Source: Hofstenia miamia
Lineage: Eukaryota; Xenacoelomorpha; Acoela
Direction of reading: 5' to 3'
Length of the DNA: 64,000 bases
NCBI GenBank assembly: GCA_004352715.1
Contig: SCFE01000071.1
Location: 240,185-304,184 of the forward strand
Shown here: one piece after another, positions 1 to 12,399 of the stretch
How positions within the stretch are numbered: the first letter of the stretch is position 1
Layout of the letters: each line of letters opens with the position of its first letter
Position numbers and translations under genes: made by a program
The notes under the pieces: model-generated
The model's database searches: none
What the model was told of the DNA's origin: nothing
What the model saw: the letters and a program-made list of their open reading frames with translations, nothing else

Positions 1-715
1 ACGTAGTAACTAAATTTTTTGCAAAAAAGCATTTCATATTTTAAAATACACGTTGGAAAAGCATCTTCGAAAAGCAAAATGGGTCATATCCAAATTCTTA
101 TTCATTGGGTTGTTGAAGACAATTTGATATATTGTTTAATGTTAAACAATATTTAGCTACATGCCTAACGGGCTAGAAATATAGGCACAAACAAGCCAAT
201 AGACCTTTTTTTATGCGTACGGGGTACGGGCTACGGGATGGGCATGAGAACAGGCGCTACCCCAGATTATTAACAAATAAATATGATGAGTTCATGTCCA
301 CTTCACAAACTTTATACATCTTGAGAAGTTCCACCAGCAAGTAAGCAAATTCCATATGTGGGTGAAATTATTTTTCACAAATTGAATGAGTAAACCTATT
401 GAACATGACAAGCAACTCGAAATCGCGAGCTAGACATCAACTAGACCCAAAATGAAAATAACTTACAATGCCCAACTGAAAACTCAATTGTTATGCCTTT
501 GACTAGCTTCGTCAAATTTTTTAAAACCTCCCATTAATTAGTGAAAATTCAGATGAACGTTGCATTCGGCCTTAATAAAGGACCACATGAAATTCCAATT
601 TTCTTGCTATCCTACTGTGAATGAATAATTTCTCTAAATCATTAAAAACGTTGAGTAGCTAACGTACTAAGGAAAATGCATTTACAACACATGGGAGTAA
701 TTTTCATTAAAAGTA
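1..715. other. Intergenic, no gene seen
   Basis: A+T-rich sequence with no convincing open frame or repeat structure. It ends at the target-site duplication of the hAT-like element that follows. Confidence 0.5.
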
Positions 716-723
716 TATTAGAT

Positions 724-1075
724 CAGACTTGTCAACGAGCCGTAATTTCTAAGCTCGGCTCGACTCGGCTCGTTTAAATTTTGAGTAAGTTCGTCTCGGC
801 TCACCACAGAAAATCTTTCAAAGAGGCTCGTTTCAGCTCAGTATTTTTTTCAAATGTTGTGTTCTCAGAATTATTTTCCATTGCTCTTCCTAGTATTTAA
901 TAAACATTTCTAAAATACTATTATAAGTAAGGAATATTGAATGAAAAAATAAGAAAAATCTGCATAATCAAATTAACAAGCAGTACTATAAATTTAGTTT
1001 TTTTAAAAACGGCTCGTTTTGGGCTCGTTGTATATCAAATACTCTGCTCAAGCTCGGCTCGGCTCGACTCTTCTG
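724..1075. mobile_element. hAT-like MITE (352 bp) with 8-bp target duplication
   Basis: The element starts CAGACTTGTCAACGAGCC and ends GACTCTTCTG. It is flanked on both sides by the identical octamer TATTAGAT (716-723 and 1076-1083). An 8-bp duplication is the hAT signature. Both subterminal regions carry repeated GGCTCG motifs, the kind of clustered sites hAT transposases bind. No transposase is present, so it is non-autonomous. A related end (62590-62607) occurs at the other side of the window. Confidence 0.75.
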
Positions 1076-1083
1076 TATTAGAT

Positions 1084-1682
1084 TGACCATGGTTGTTTAG
1101 TGCAAGTGATTTCCGTTGCACGTCCATGAAGATGAATGAAAACATTTATAGAGTTTTTTAAACTTTCCATTATAATAAATGCCCAAATCAGGTTTCATTA
1201 GCAAGGAAAAAAACAGAAGGTGTTAGAAATTGTTTTTTGTTGTGTATAATTGCAAGATGATTTGCTACTAATAATATAAAATTAGAAAATCATTTTTATG
1301 TACACACAATGCCGTTATACCCTCCCAATGTTTCCAAATTGGAATATGATTAAAATAATAAAACCCTTGCGAATAACTAGATTTGTCAAACTGACCAAAT
1401 CCGAAATTCGAATTATTTTATCAAATTCCAAATATGACTAGGTTAGTAGCTTGTTGAAAACTGGAAGCAACAAGTTGATTGAATTTTGTTTTGAGATTTA
1501 ATCGAAGAAATAGCGCCAACCTAGACTCTATCTTGATTTTGACTCGCCACTGGATCAGCTGCAACGAATTTCCATATATATATTATATCCCATTCTCAGC
1601 AAACTTCAACTACTCAATATAAATTTTGGACTATAAAGTAATTGAAATGTCTGCAAAACAATAGTTTTTTCTAATGTATTTA
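1084..1682. other. Intergenic, nothing recognised
   Basis: A+T-rich stretch without a supported gene or repeat. Confidence 0.4.
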
Positions 1683-2330
1683 TTAACCGTTAACCTAAGT
1701 TTGGCAAATTTTGTTACAAGGGGAACAACTAGAATAGGATTTTTAGCTCAAATCAAATTGGAAGAACCTGATATTTTGTGACTTTTCCACATTTCTTAAC
1801 TACTTTTTGCCTGCACAATATGGGAATCACCTTAACTTTGTTTATCAAGATTCAACAAAAATATCAATAGTTTAAGTTTGGAGTATCTTTGTTACCCCAA
1901 AAGAAATCAGATCAAAACTTTTTCTTTAGAATGATTGATAGTTTTTTATAGTAATACCATGTTTGAAAGACCCTAGTGCTATGATTTCATGAAAATTTTA
2001 TAAATATTCATTTAGCTTGTACCCAAAAACATCTAAATTTGGAAATTCTTTTCAGTTTTTGTATGCTATGATTTTTTGCACATATATTACATTCAAATTC
2101 CTAGAGTCTTAAGCTTGATATAGCTTTTTTCGCAGATTATAGATGTTTTTGTTGAATCTTGGTAAACAAAGTTAGGATGATTCACATATTGTGCAGATAA
2201 AAAGTAATTAAAAAAATGTGGAAAAGTCACAAAATATCAGGTTCTTCCTATTTGATTTGAGTTTAAAATCCTATTCTAGTTGTTCGTGGGGTAACAAAAT
2301 TACCCCAAACTTAGTTTAACCGTTAAGGTA
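1683..2330. mobile_element. Foldback / long terminal inverted repeat element
   Basis: The outer ~190 bp on each side are diverged inverted copies of one another. The left arm (about 1683-1880) reads TTAACCGTTAACCTAAGTTT and later GAACAACTAGAATAGGAT. The right arm (about 2125-2330) has the reverse complement of both blocks. Only a short loop separates the arms and no open frame is inside. The ends are approximate and I could not define a target duplication. Confidence 0.6.
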
Positions 2331-2415
2331 TTTTTTTTGTTTTCTGCACATTTGAAATATTTTCTCTTTGGACATGTGCATATACTTGTTTGTCAATAAT
2401 CGCAAATANTCCGTT

Positions 2416-2417
2416 AC

Positions 2418-2468
<51 letters not shown>
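2416..2468. repeat. (TA)n microsatellite
   Basis: Imperfect TA dinucleotide tract bounded by inverted CCGTTACA / TGTAACGG motifs. A single ambiguous base lies just upstream at about 2409. Confidence 0.85.
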
Positions 2469-2469
<1 letters not shown>

Positions 2470-2842
2470 GTAACGGATTAGGAAAAGGGGTCACTTGGGG
2501 TCACCCAGCCAAAAATGACTTTTGGAGCCAAATTCTTGTATCATATTAATCAACCTTTATACACAAAGTACACCTTAATGAGAATGGTTCCCGTCATTTT
2601 TTCTATGTGAAAAATACTCCTTTTCATAAATAAGTAGCTAACTTTCTAGCTCTACACTGCCGGCTAGCCCTGCTCTAACCATTTTCAGGCTTAACTCACA
2701 CTAATGGCACCGTTGCGCAATTGTAGTGGTAGCACACGTGGCAGAAATAGATACACACAAAAAACATGCTTGAAATTTGACCTTAATTTTCTCAAAAGTT
2801 GTACACAATCCCAAGTGACCCCTTTTCCTAGTCCATTACACA
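2469..2842. mobile_element. Short inverted-repeat element (MITE-like, ~375 bp)
   Basis: The left end TGTAACGGATTAGGAAAAGG continues into GGTCACTTGGG. The right end at 2810-2842 is its reverse complement with few mismatches. The right end is followed by CATATA, so insertion into a TA-rich site is likely. The 60-residue open frame across the right half is incidental. Family unknown. Confidence 0.6.
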
Positions 2843-4604
2843 TATATTCAAGGAATAGAAATCCAAATAACATTCCATGATAAAAATATTAGCCAGTAAT
2901 CCTAACTATGCTGCAGTGCTGACTGAAGAAGATTTTCCCATCCCGCTTATCAGGCCGGCTTTCTATGCTTCCTAACAATACCTATAAAAGCCTTATCCGT
3001 CACCAGTCAGTACCCGTAAAATAAACGAGACGTGGAAGTTGAAGATCCTTCCGCTTTAAAACAAAAAAGACCACAACACAGGATTTTAGGCAACTCACTG
3101 CACCGCATTGCAAGTAATCGCACACGGAGAAATTGCATAGCAATGCTTAAAACAATAGCTTATTAAATTGATTAAAAGCTTCAGCTAAAGGAGAGAAAAT
3201 AGCCTTTCAAATGGTATCGAACTCTTTCATACATGTCAATGGATACCTATTCTTGCATCCAGATCCATTCCATTCCATGCAATTCTTATCGATCGATCCA
3301 TGAAATTTCCATTGATTCCCGGATTACTAAGAAGCAGTTCGACAGACAAAGAAAAGAAGCAACATGAGTAAAATACAAAGTACAAAAAAATTAGTGGGGC
3401 TCGGCGGTATTCCAACTCCAAAACCGCGGTATTTTTAATAGTGAAATGTGGGAATTTTGATAAAAACAATAAAATCATTTACTTTTTAATGTATACATTT
3501 ACCTTAATACATAAATTTACTAATTGATAGTTACGTTTTTTTAAAAATAGCTAGAAAAACTCTCTAGCTAAAAATAGTTTTTTGCATTAAATACCGTGTC
3601 CATGTCTAACCCGAATTCTGCTAATGCCTAGAAACAAGTTTAATAAATTTCATAGAGGTTTACAACATATATTTTCGTCTGCCTTAATGTCAATACTAAG
3701 GTCATTAAGCAGCAATTACCTATAATTACTCTAGGAAAGCCTCCTATGGAAATAAAATTTTAGACTCATCAAATATCCACGAGATTTTTGGATCGCATTT
3801 TCAGATTCAGATCAATTAAAGATCCATGGACAAGTTTGATCTTCTTACTGTGCAATTGAAACTATAAGTTTAGCTTTAGAGTAGCACCAGGATCACAAAT
3901 TGTGACCTATGATAAGCTTTGACATGGTGATTTACCGAGACCCAGTAAATTTGCAAAAAAATTGCCTCGTGACCTGAATGAATTTAAAACTCGCCTATTG
4001 GATTTCGCTAAGAATTTATTTGCATAGATTTGGCATGAATAACATATCATCACGCTGGTCATCACAGACATTCGCCATGCTCCCCTTCGCATTATGGAGA
4101 CATGGTTCTAGTATCTCTCATAATTTTTTATGTGAAATAAAAAGCTATTGAAATAATTTTTATGAATGAAAAATGCTGGCAAGTCTAAATCTTCAATTTA
4201 CAATTTCAGGCGGTGGAAAAATTTTTATTTGAAATTATTTAACCCCATTTTATTTCTGTCAAAAATTTGGACCTAGATTTAAATCGAATTTCGAGGACTT
4301 AATATTCATTTAACATTACCCAAAATAGGCTCTTGCGAAAAAGTTAAATCAAATAAGAATCCGAATCTATGTTGGATTGTAGTTTGAATCTTGGTACAGT
4401 ACAATGGCGAATTTAGAAAAATATCATCTAGTGTGAAATACTTAAATATCATTTCTCAGTTTAATTCTTCGATTTTAGAACAGTCTAAGTTTTCTATGTT
4501 TCAATGTCGTCTTTAACTGTAACTATTAACAGCAAATGTTTTTACTATGGAAATTAATACTTAAACCAATTTATATTTTGAATTCGAATTCGGATTTGCA
4601 AATT
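2843..4604. other. Intergenic; one TATA-like promoter motif
   Basis: No gene is supported. CCTATAAAAGCC at about 2980-2991 resembles a TATA box, with TCAGTA roughly 25 bases downstream where an initiator would sit. The following 150 bases are less A+T-rich than their surroundings. This could be a retroelement LTR promoter or chance. Short open frames at 3236-3478 and 3907-4092 (minus) show no recognisable protein. Confidence 0.3.
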
Positions 4605-4612
4605 GCCTGAAC

Positions 4613-5020
4613 CAGGCCTGTAGCCACGGGGGGTTAGGAGGTGTCGAACCCCAATGGAAGGCCAGGCAACCAGTCCTAGACAACAAAGCTAAAAGCAAAA
4701 TCAGCATGTAAAAATAAAATTTGTTAAGGCAGTTGTTGTAACATCGTGCCTAATAATGCAATTCTAAGGTATATTTTGTCTATATTTTCAAAAAATTTTC
4801 GTGGGGCTTCCCCTCGCTTTTGATCACTTATTTGATCACTATACTGGATGACCTCACAAGTCAGAAAATCCGCTTACGCCCATGGATGCAACAAAAATAA
4901 AATGGTGTACAGACTAGTGGTAAAATTTTAGTTTATATTATAAAGAAAGTTGAAATTCCCATCAACCCCACTAAATGTGCATCGACCCCCCCTTAGATGA
5001 TTATGTTGGCTACGGGCCTA
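4613..5020. mobile_element. hAT-like MITE (408 bp)
   Basis: The ends are CAGGCCTGTAGCCA and, inverted at the right, TAGGCCCGTAGCCA, a terminal-repeat type familiar from invertebrate hAT elements. Flanking octamers are GCCTGAAC (4605-4612) and GCCTAAGC (5021-5028), a 6/8 match consistent with an aged target duplication. Subterminal runs of G on the left and C on the right are inverted too. No coding capacity. Confidence 0.6.
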
Positions 5021-5028
5021 GCCTAAGC

Positions 5029-6525
5029 ATTAGAATTCGAATTCAAAATAAAACTAATGAATTCGCAGGGCCCTATTACAGAAACAAATGAAAGTCAACA
5101 TAGAAAACCTCTGAAATTATTGAAACATATTTATATAATTCAATGATTACGTACTAATAAGCCTGATTTTTTGAGATGAGCCCTTTTGAGTATTTTAATT
5201 TTAATAATTTATTTATATAAATATGTCTCAGTGATCCAATTTAACCGGAAGCCTTAGGGAAAATATTGACCCAGTGACCCGGCTGACCCGGAAAAAATTC
5301 TTGACTCGGCGACCCAGTTACAACTCATGTTAACATTAACATACTTTGTTTCTTGTCTGTAGCTTCACTTGTTAACCTTAATTTTTGAAAAATATTCTTG
5401 TTCCTGAAAAAATGTTTAACAGCGAATAACTGAAGACGTAAATGTGATATCCGACACCTCAAAGCAGCACCAGATAAAGAAGTATCTCGTTTTCCATTAT
5501 TGTTCCAGTGAGACCTACCAGCCCTCAAAATCTCTGACTTTGCACACAGCACTCCTCAATGGGGTTGGGAGGTCTATCTACATATAAAACACAGTTAATG
5601 TTCGTTTTGATTCTATAGGCTCCAATTCAAACCATATATCTACATGAACATTGAGCTTGGATAGAGTTTCCAAAGAAAACTAATTAATCTTTTCTTCAAG
5701 TAATTTAGACATAGCGATTCCTTTCAGTACACATTTCGAAGGTATATTCAAGCAATTTCATTAATAGATGTGTCAATACCTCACAATATCCAAAATTGCT
5801 AATGGCCTTAGATATAATTTTTTTCCTAGTTTTTGTGGTCCGCCTTCAAAGTTCCTATTATCAACTCACATCATGCTATAAATCAATGAGAAATGAATAG
5901 GTTATAAAACTCTTTTCATAATTCGGCTATGAACAAAGTATTCGTAGGATGCAATAGACATGGGACAGAAGTCTCGATTCATGATTAGCCTGGTAATTGA
6001 TGAAAGCAATATTTCCTTAAACATATAAACGGAAAAGCCCGTACCTCACTACTAGAATGCTAGAGTCTTTAAGAAAACCTTTTTTCAGCATCTAGCTGCA
6101 TTATTTACATAAAAATATAAACAGCTTAGCTAATAAACATTAGTTTGGACTAGATTGAACATCTCTATTGTAAATACACAAGTATTAGACTCGTAGAATT
6201 TTCTAGAAAAGTTATAACTAAAAATATTGGTGAAATCTGCAAATAAGCAACTATTTAAAAAAAACGTGGAATTTTATTTGTGTTAATGTTTTTGCAATTC
6301 TGAAGAGGAGAAGGTTGTTTGAACTATTGTTCATAGTCTTTGCTTTATACACACATAAAAGCTAACCTTTCAATGCAAGTACTCAGCAGTTATCTGAGTT
6401 CTTTTCAAAGCGGTGAAAATGTCAACGTTTCAAATCAATTATGACTCATAATCTTAATGCTAGGAATGTGCAAATTCAACTTCATGGCTTCAGTCAAAAC
6501 CCAATGGCTTGACTTAAACCAATTC
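5029..6525. other. Intergenic; CCCGG/CCCAG cluster at 5230-5330
   Basis: No gene seen. The 5230-5330 block has repeated GACCCAG, GACCCGG and GACTCGG motifs like the subterminal repeats of the hAT-like elements in this window, but I found no matching ends. Confidence 0.35.
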
Positions 6526-7490
6526 TTATGCATGTTTAATCACGGATTCTGCTATGTCTATCACTGTTCCTAATCTTTTCTCTTTGTCTACCACTACTAT
6601 GTCTGGCCTCCGTGCTTCTATCAATTTGCTCGTCTGTATGTTGAAGTCCCAAAGTATCTTAACCTTCTCATTTTCTATGACGCCCTGTGGCTTGTGCTCA
6701 TACCACTTGTCTCCTGCTTCTAACCCATGCTGCCTGCTCATACTCCAGTGTACCATTCTTCCCACCTTGTCATGCCTGAACTTATGCTCATTCTGTGCTA
6801 ACTTCTCACACCCTGCTATCAGATGATATACTGTCTCCGCCTCTTTCTTACATAGCCTACACTTATCACTTACTTCTACTCTTCTGTCTATATGCTTCTT
6901 CACCCAGTTTGTTCTTATTGCTTGCTCCTGTGCTGCCATTATTAGTGCTTCTGTTTCTCTCTTCAGTCCTGCCTTCTTTAACCACTTGTTGCTCTCTTCT
7001 CTATCACACTTTTTTGTGTTCCTCCAGTATTCTCCATGCATTGCCTTCTGCCTATACCTTGTTTGTCTCTCTGATTCCATCCTACTCTGGTATATCTTCT
7101 TTCCTTCACTCTCAGTTCTTATCTTCTTTAACTCTTTAGTGATCTCTAGTAGGGACCCCTTAGGTTGCTCTTCTACATATTCCTTTAGCCCTAGTGCTTC
7201 TGCTTCTACAGTCTCCTCCACACTTAGCAGCCCTTTCCCTCCTTTATGCCTTGCCATGTACAGCCTATCTACATCTCCATTGAGGTTGAATGCTCTCTCT
7301 GCTTCTAGTATCTTCCTTGTCTCCCTGTCTAATTCCCTCAGTTCATTCTTATTCCACCTAACTATTCCTGCCGAATATCTCACCACTGGTATCGCCCATG
7401 TATTAATTGCCTTTATGCTGTTCTGCCCATTCAATGCTGACTTCTGTAGTACCTTCCTTATTCACCTCTTGTACTCTTTCCTTAGCCTCA
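6526..7490 (-). pseudogene. R2-like non-LTR retrotransposon, C-terminal fragment
   Basis: The 302-residue open frame is the region downstream of reverse transcriptase in site-specific-type LINEs. The thumb-like start reads INTWAIPVVRYSAGIVRW and is followed by DRLYMARHKGGKGLL. A CCHC knuckle, CRLCKKEAETVYHLIAGC, lies at residues ~192-209. A restriction-like endonuclease signature, RRPD then D after about 14 residues, lies near the C-terminus. This CCHC plus RPD-x(12-14)-D order is typical of the R2/NeSL/R4 side of non-LTR elements. Reading upstream in the same frame gives RLRKEYKR, a TGA stop, then IRKVLQKSALNGQN, so the frame is interrupted. Reverse transcriptase and the 5' part are missing. 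The frame also leaves the endonuclease pattern right after VIDIA, so the 3' end is truncated or shifted. A dead, double-truncated insertion. Confidence 0.8.
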
Positions 7491-7495
7491 TCTAT

Positions 7496-7515
7496 TATTA
7501 TTATTATTACTATGA
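7496..7515. repeat. Short (TAT)n tract
   Basis: Trinucleotide run abutting the truncated 5' side of the LINE fragment. Confidence 0.6.
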
Positions 7516-7519
7516 CGAT

Positions 7520-10347
7520 GTGACGGTGATAATGATGATCAAGTTGATGAGAGAAACACAACGATGATGAAGACATTCGATTATGTATTGCATAAATAAA
7601 TTCTGTGACTTAAGCAGTACTGTCATTTTTCGATGTAAAATGATTATTTAAAATTAATGGTTGTCAAATATTAAATTGCTGTAAGAAGATTATTAAGTAA
7701 TTTTTTGAATTGAGTATACTAATTAAAGTATAGTAAAAATTTAATCACTCCTGACCCACGAGCTATTGAAATTATCCAAAATCGGAAAGTCCCAAGAGTG
7801 GAAGAAGGACTCTTTTCTTGTATACGTTTTAAAAGCCAGTTTATCACTAATACTTGAAGGCAAAATTTCAAATGCAGAATAAGAAATAAGTAAGTGGGCA
7901 TTCTATTACTCTCATGCGATTTAGTGTTCATGATTACATCAACCTTTATTATGGGATTGATTTTAAGTAAATTTCAAAAACATGAATTTTTTTAGAAAAA
8001 TGTTAATATTTTTAACTACTCTAACACAAATGTTAACCCAGACATGGTTTGAAAGAAGTTTTTTATCTTTAAGTTGGCACAAGCGAGAATAAGATATAAA
8101 TATAATTTTCAGAACTTTTCAATGTTATTTGTCAAAAACCCAAAAACTATGTTTAAAATGAAAAGTAATTAACCATTCTTTGACTGTAGTTTTTGATAGT
8201 GTTTTTAGTAAACATATTTTCAGTCAAATTTACATTGAAATTAGTACGAAAAAGCAATTGACAAGGCATCGATGGTTTCTAGAAAAATTCAGTGTATCCA
8301 AACTAACCCAGGTATTTTTATGTAGATTGTGAAAATCCCATAAAAAAATTTGATATCAAAACTCACTACATGATGGACAATTGTCTCTCTTATTATTTTC
8401 ACTTTCAATTCACGCCCGGGTGTGTGTGGGTTCTATTTACAAAAATACAAAGAGTTGATCTTGCTTCTATGGGACTTACAACCTTTTATAATCTGAGCTT
8501 GACTTAGGAGAAAGAATTTGAAAGTTTTGCGAAAAAATGGATTTTCATAGAAAGCAAAGTAAATTTTTTTATGTACCTCAGGTACAGGGAATATTTTATC
8601 AAAAATGTTGACCATACAGGGAAGTACATTTACCCACATATTGGTATCTCAAGATTTCCAAATTTTTTAAAAGACTTGGAGAAAATTCTTTGAAAACACG
8701 GGGTAATAGATTTGTATAGTTAAAGAATACCTTTTGCTGGGTAGGGTTAGAAACTTATTTCACTATTCACTAATTAAAATACATAGTTTTATGCACATAA
8801 AAAATAAATACCAGTCCTAGTACAGAAAGAGTAAAATGATACAATCATTGATTAGGTAAAGTCAGATTATTGTGAAGGAACAACCAAATATGGCTGAAAT
8901 TTTTGTATCGCAATTACATTATTGTTTGTTATTAATGAATTCCTTTTCAAGAGCCCCATGTATTATTAGTAACTTTTAATTGGTAAATAAAAACAATAAA
9001 TTCTTCATGTGACATGACAGCTTTAACGATCACAGACAGAAGTAAAATACATAGTCTCAAGTCATATCAAATACAAACTCATTTTGCTTCAAATAAATTT
9101 TAGTATAAATTGGATAGTATTATTTTGATTTCATAAAAATCTCATAAATTTGTAAGCAGCAAGAAATATATTCCTACGTTTCATCTTACATCTTGTAACA
9201 TTTAAAAAGATTTACAATGTAGAATGCGGTTCAAGTTGAAGAAAATTCAAATAATTAGATAACAATACTCAAAACCGCTCTTTTATATTGAAAAACACAT
9301 TTGGAATCACAAAAATGATAAAAAATATTTAACACCTTCTTTTACATGATATTATTTTATGCTATATATTTAGTTTGCAGTTATAAAATTCTGTAATATT
9401 TTTGTAAATATATTGCTTTTGAATCTTATTATTAAATGCAAATATTCATATTCAGACGCTAGCACAAGTAAATTACAGACAAGGTAGCCTAACTAATTTG
9501 GCCTAGTCGATTTAAATAATAGTGTATATAGTGCAACCACTCAAAGTATTAATTTAATAATGATGCTCTATTTATAACCCGAAGACACTTCTTCTCGTCA
9601 TGAGACTTCACCAACAATGGAGATGACCACGACTTTATTTTGTATTTTATCACTAGCTGTAATAGCGATTGTATAAATAAACCTATCTCAGCCAACATTC
9701 AGCAATACAAGCAGTTACATAAAAGCATGCGCAAAAGAAGAGGGCTTAAACCTATAGAATCTACTAGGAGATGCTGGTGGCTGGTAGTAAAAAGAGGATG
9801 CAACAAAAATGATAGGAAACCTACTATGTTGGTATCTTCTTAAAAGAGGGTTCATGTGATCCACTACTGAACGGGACACTAGCACTAGTCTGCAAGCACT
9901 ATTAAGTTAGCTGCTACAATACATTGCTAAATGTAATAATACAAAACATCAAAAACTATCGGTGAACTTTTTTAGAGTTAAAAAGGGTAGAAAGAGCGCG
10001 GCGAAAGTTGAACTTAAAAGTAATTTGTTGCATTTTAACATGTACGAGTTAATTTCATACACTAAAGTGAGACACTAATTTAAGTCATTTTAATAATTGG
10101 TCTAGAACTGCACTGTTGACACCCAGACAGTTACAATAAACACATAATGAGCTCAATTAGGGTCGACACTACAGTACATTGCTTAAGATTTTTCTAAAGC
10201 ATAACCCTGTGCCAAATTTTCTCAAGCGAGGATGACAACGTTTTGCTGGGCAATCGCCTTCTTCAAAATAAGAGCAGAATTTAACAAACACCATCATATT
10301 TTAATAGAGCAATTGTTTCTTTAGAATTCATCAATTGCCGCAAATAG
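7520..10347. other. Intergenic, no gene seen
   Basis: A+T-rich. Open frames here (7719-7931, 8433-8639, 9640-9843) are short, with no domain and no consistent splice context. Confidence 0.4.
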
Positions 10348-10632
10348 CAAGAAGGCAAATCAACTAGAGATAATTCTTAGAAATCGAGAGGTAAGCCTAT
10401 ATTCAAAATATTAAAAAAACTATACTATCAATAAATTCATCATAAATTCTCAAACAAATTGCCTTTCTTACAGAATAACNNNNNNNNNNNNNNNNNNNNN
10501 CAAGAAGGCAAATCAACTAGAGATAATTCTTAGAAATCGAGAGGTAAGCCTATATTCAAAATATTAAAAAAACTATACTATCAATAAATTCATCATAAAT
10601 TCTCAAACAAATTGCCTTTCTTACAGAATAAC
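10348..10632. other. Assembly duplication around a 21-N gap
   Basis: The 132 bases at 10348-10479 recur without visible change at 10501-10632, with 21 Ns between. This is most simply an unmerged contig overlap rather than a genomic tandem repeat. Confidence 0.9.
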
Positions 10633-10964
10633 TGCTTAGCTTACTAGGAAATGTGCAAGTAGTTCTAGAGTAATCAGAATTAGTATATTTCGTAATATAG
10701 TATCAAATACACTTGGGTAGTTAAAAATGTATCTCTTGCAATTAAAGTTCAAACGTAAAAATGGTTCAATGCATACAGAAGAGCATAAGTGATCTTCTCC
10801 CTTCCTTATATACGAATTTGTATTTCTCAAATAGTTTATGCATTAGTTCTATGCAAAAACCTGTTGCCCATTTATCAAATTTTCGAAACAAAATTTCTGT
10901 TTCTGTCATATGTCGGAATTTTTTTAAGTTTTCTTCATAGATTTCTCCTATAATATTTACTTTA

Positions 10965-11058
10965 TATATATATAAATATATATACATACATATGTATATA
11001 TAAATTTATATATGTATATATGTATGTGTATATATATGTACATGTATATCTATATGTG

Positions 11059-11098
<40 letters not shown>
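10965..11098. repeat. TA / TATG microsatellite tract
   Basis: Interrupted TA repeats with embedded CATATATG and GTATATATG units, ending in a pure TA run. Confidence 0.9.
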
Positions 11099-11102
<4 letters not shown>

Positions 11103-11460
11103 AGAGAATTAACAATATAATTAATACGAAAAAAGCTCCCAGCAGAACAACTTTTATAATATTCCTAATGTACATAATTCTTAGCAAGCAGAAATCAAAA
11201 TCAAAACTATATTATTATTTTTAAGTAATCAATGATGATGTAAGTTTGCTGATATTGTAAGATTTATGAAAGTTGCCTGAAAAATTCCATCACACCAAAA
11301 TCCAATGTACGATCCATTAAATGTGAGAGTTGCTTTGTAAATACAATTTGCACCAATCAATGGTTGAGCTTCAAATTTTTCGTGAAGATGTCTAGCCAAT
11401 CAAAATGCCTCGTAATTTTTCTTATAAATATCTAGTTTTATTCAAATAAATTGCAATACA

Positions 11461-12399
11461 ATGAATGTTACCCAACATCATGAATACGACTCCATTAGAG
11501 ACTGGGCGGTCATTTCATCTAACTTTATATTAGTTTTCGGCATCGCATTAAATTTCTTAGTAATTATTGCTTATCTACACGATGCAAGTTTGAAGAAAAT
11601 TCTGACAAATAAAATTATTTCTAGCTTGGCATTTGTCGATTTCAACACTTGCATTGCACATATATTCAAAATTCACATAGTTCCTTCTATTCCTTTTCCA
11701 AGAAACGCCTTTCTTGGAATGATTTACTGCAAAATTGTAACCAGCAAGTATTATGTTTGGGCGTGGATGTTGATCTCCATACTTCATATTGTATTCCTTT
11801 CACTCGATCGCTACGTTGCGGTAGTGCATCCTTTATACTATCAAGGTTTCTCGAAAACAAATCTCAAGACTTCAAAATTCTTTGCTATTGTATACATAGG
11901 GGGCGCAATGCTTGCTCTTGATAACTGTCTATTCTTTACATATGATGGCAAGGTGTGTTTCGATAACTATTATGCCTACCCATATCCAAAGTGGGTTTAT
12001 GTTGTAATTACCATTGTATATCTGGCAGGATGTTTCTTAACCCTGACCTTCATCTGCTATATTTACGCAATGATAATGTATAAAATTCGAAGAACCCGCC
12101 ACCTCAAGAAAGAATCAAAAGAAGTACAGAAGAAAAATCAAAAGCTCTTGGTTATGATTGTAACCTTAACTGTCTTGTTTTCAATATGCACCTTTCCTAT
12201 TTACATACATTTGTGCTTAATTTACTTAGATATGTTGTATCAGACTGGGTGGGATTTCTTGGAAAACCCCGACTTGTTTTATGCTGAGTTACAACTTATG
12301 CTGTTTTCATCAATAACAAACCCATGCGTGTACGCAGCTCAGAGTAATGCATTCCGTAAGGCACTTAAGGATTTGTTTGAAAAGAAACCAGGCAAATAG
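11461..12399 (+). CDS. Rhodopsin-like (class A) G-protein-coupled receptor, single exon
   Basis: A complete 312-residue seven-helix receptor encoded without introns. It starts at an ATG after an A+T-rich leader, with an N-glycosylation site (NVT) at residue 2. Class A landmarks in order: N31 in helix 1; LAFVD (56-60) in helix 2 with the conserved Asp; Cys90 at the top of helix 3 and Cys166 in loop 2 for the usual disulfide; DRY at 116-118; CTFP (243-246) in place of CWxP in helix 6; NPCVY (287-291) in helix 7; then a short basic tail. The helix 6 Trp is Phe and helix 5 lacks the usual Pro, features seen in divergent invertebrate orphan receptors. The ligand cannot be predicted. Intronless GPCRs of this type are common in invertebrate expansions. 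No other GPCR is in the window. Confidence 0.9.
   Translation: MNVTQHHEYDSIRDWAVISSNFILVFGIALNFLVIIAYLHDASLKKILTNKIISSLAFVDFNTCIAHIFKIHIVPSIPFPRNAFLGMIYCKIVTSKYYVWAWMLISILHIVFLSLDRYVAVVHPLYYQGFSKTNLKTSKFFAIVYIGGAMLALDNCLFFTYDGKVCFDNYYAYPYPKWVYVVITIVYLAGCFLTLTFICYIYAMIMYKIRRTRHLKKESKEVQKKNQKLLVMIVTLTVLFSICTFPIYIHLCLIYLDMLYQTGWDFLENPDLFYAELQLMLFSSITNPCVYAAQSNAFRKALKDLFEKKPGK

Noticed and set aside
6554-7567. Plus-strand Ser/Leu-rich frames
   Set aside because: Antisense shadows of the LINE fragment.
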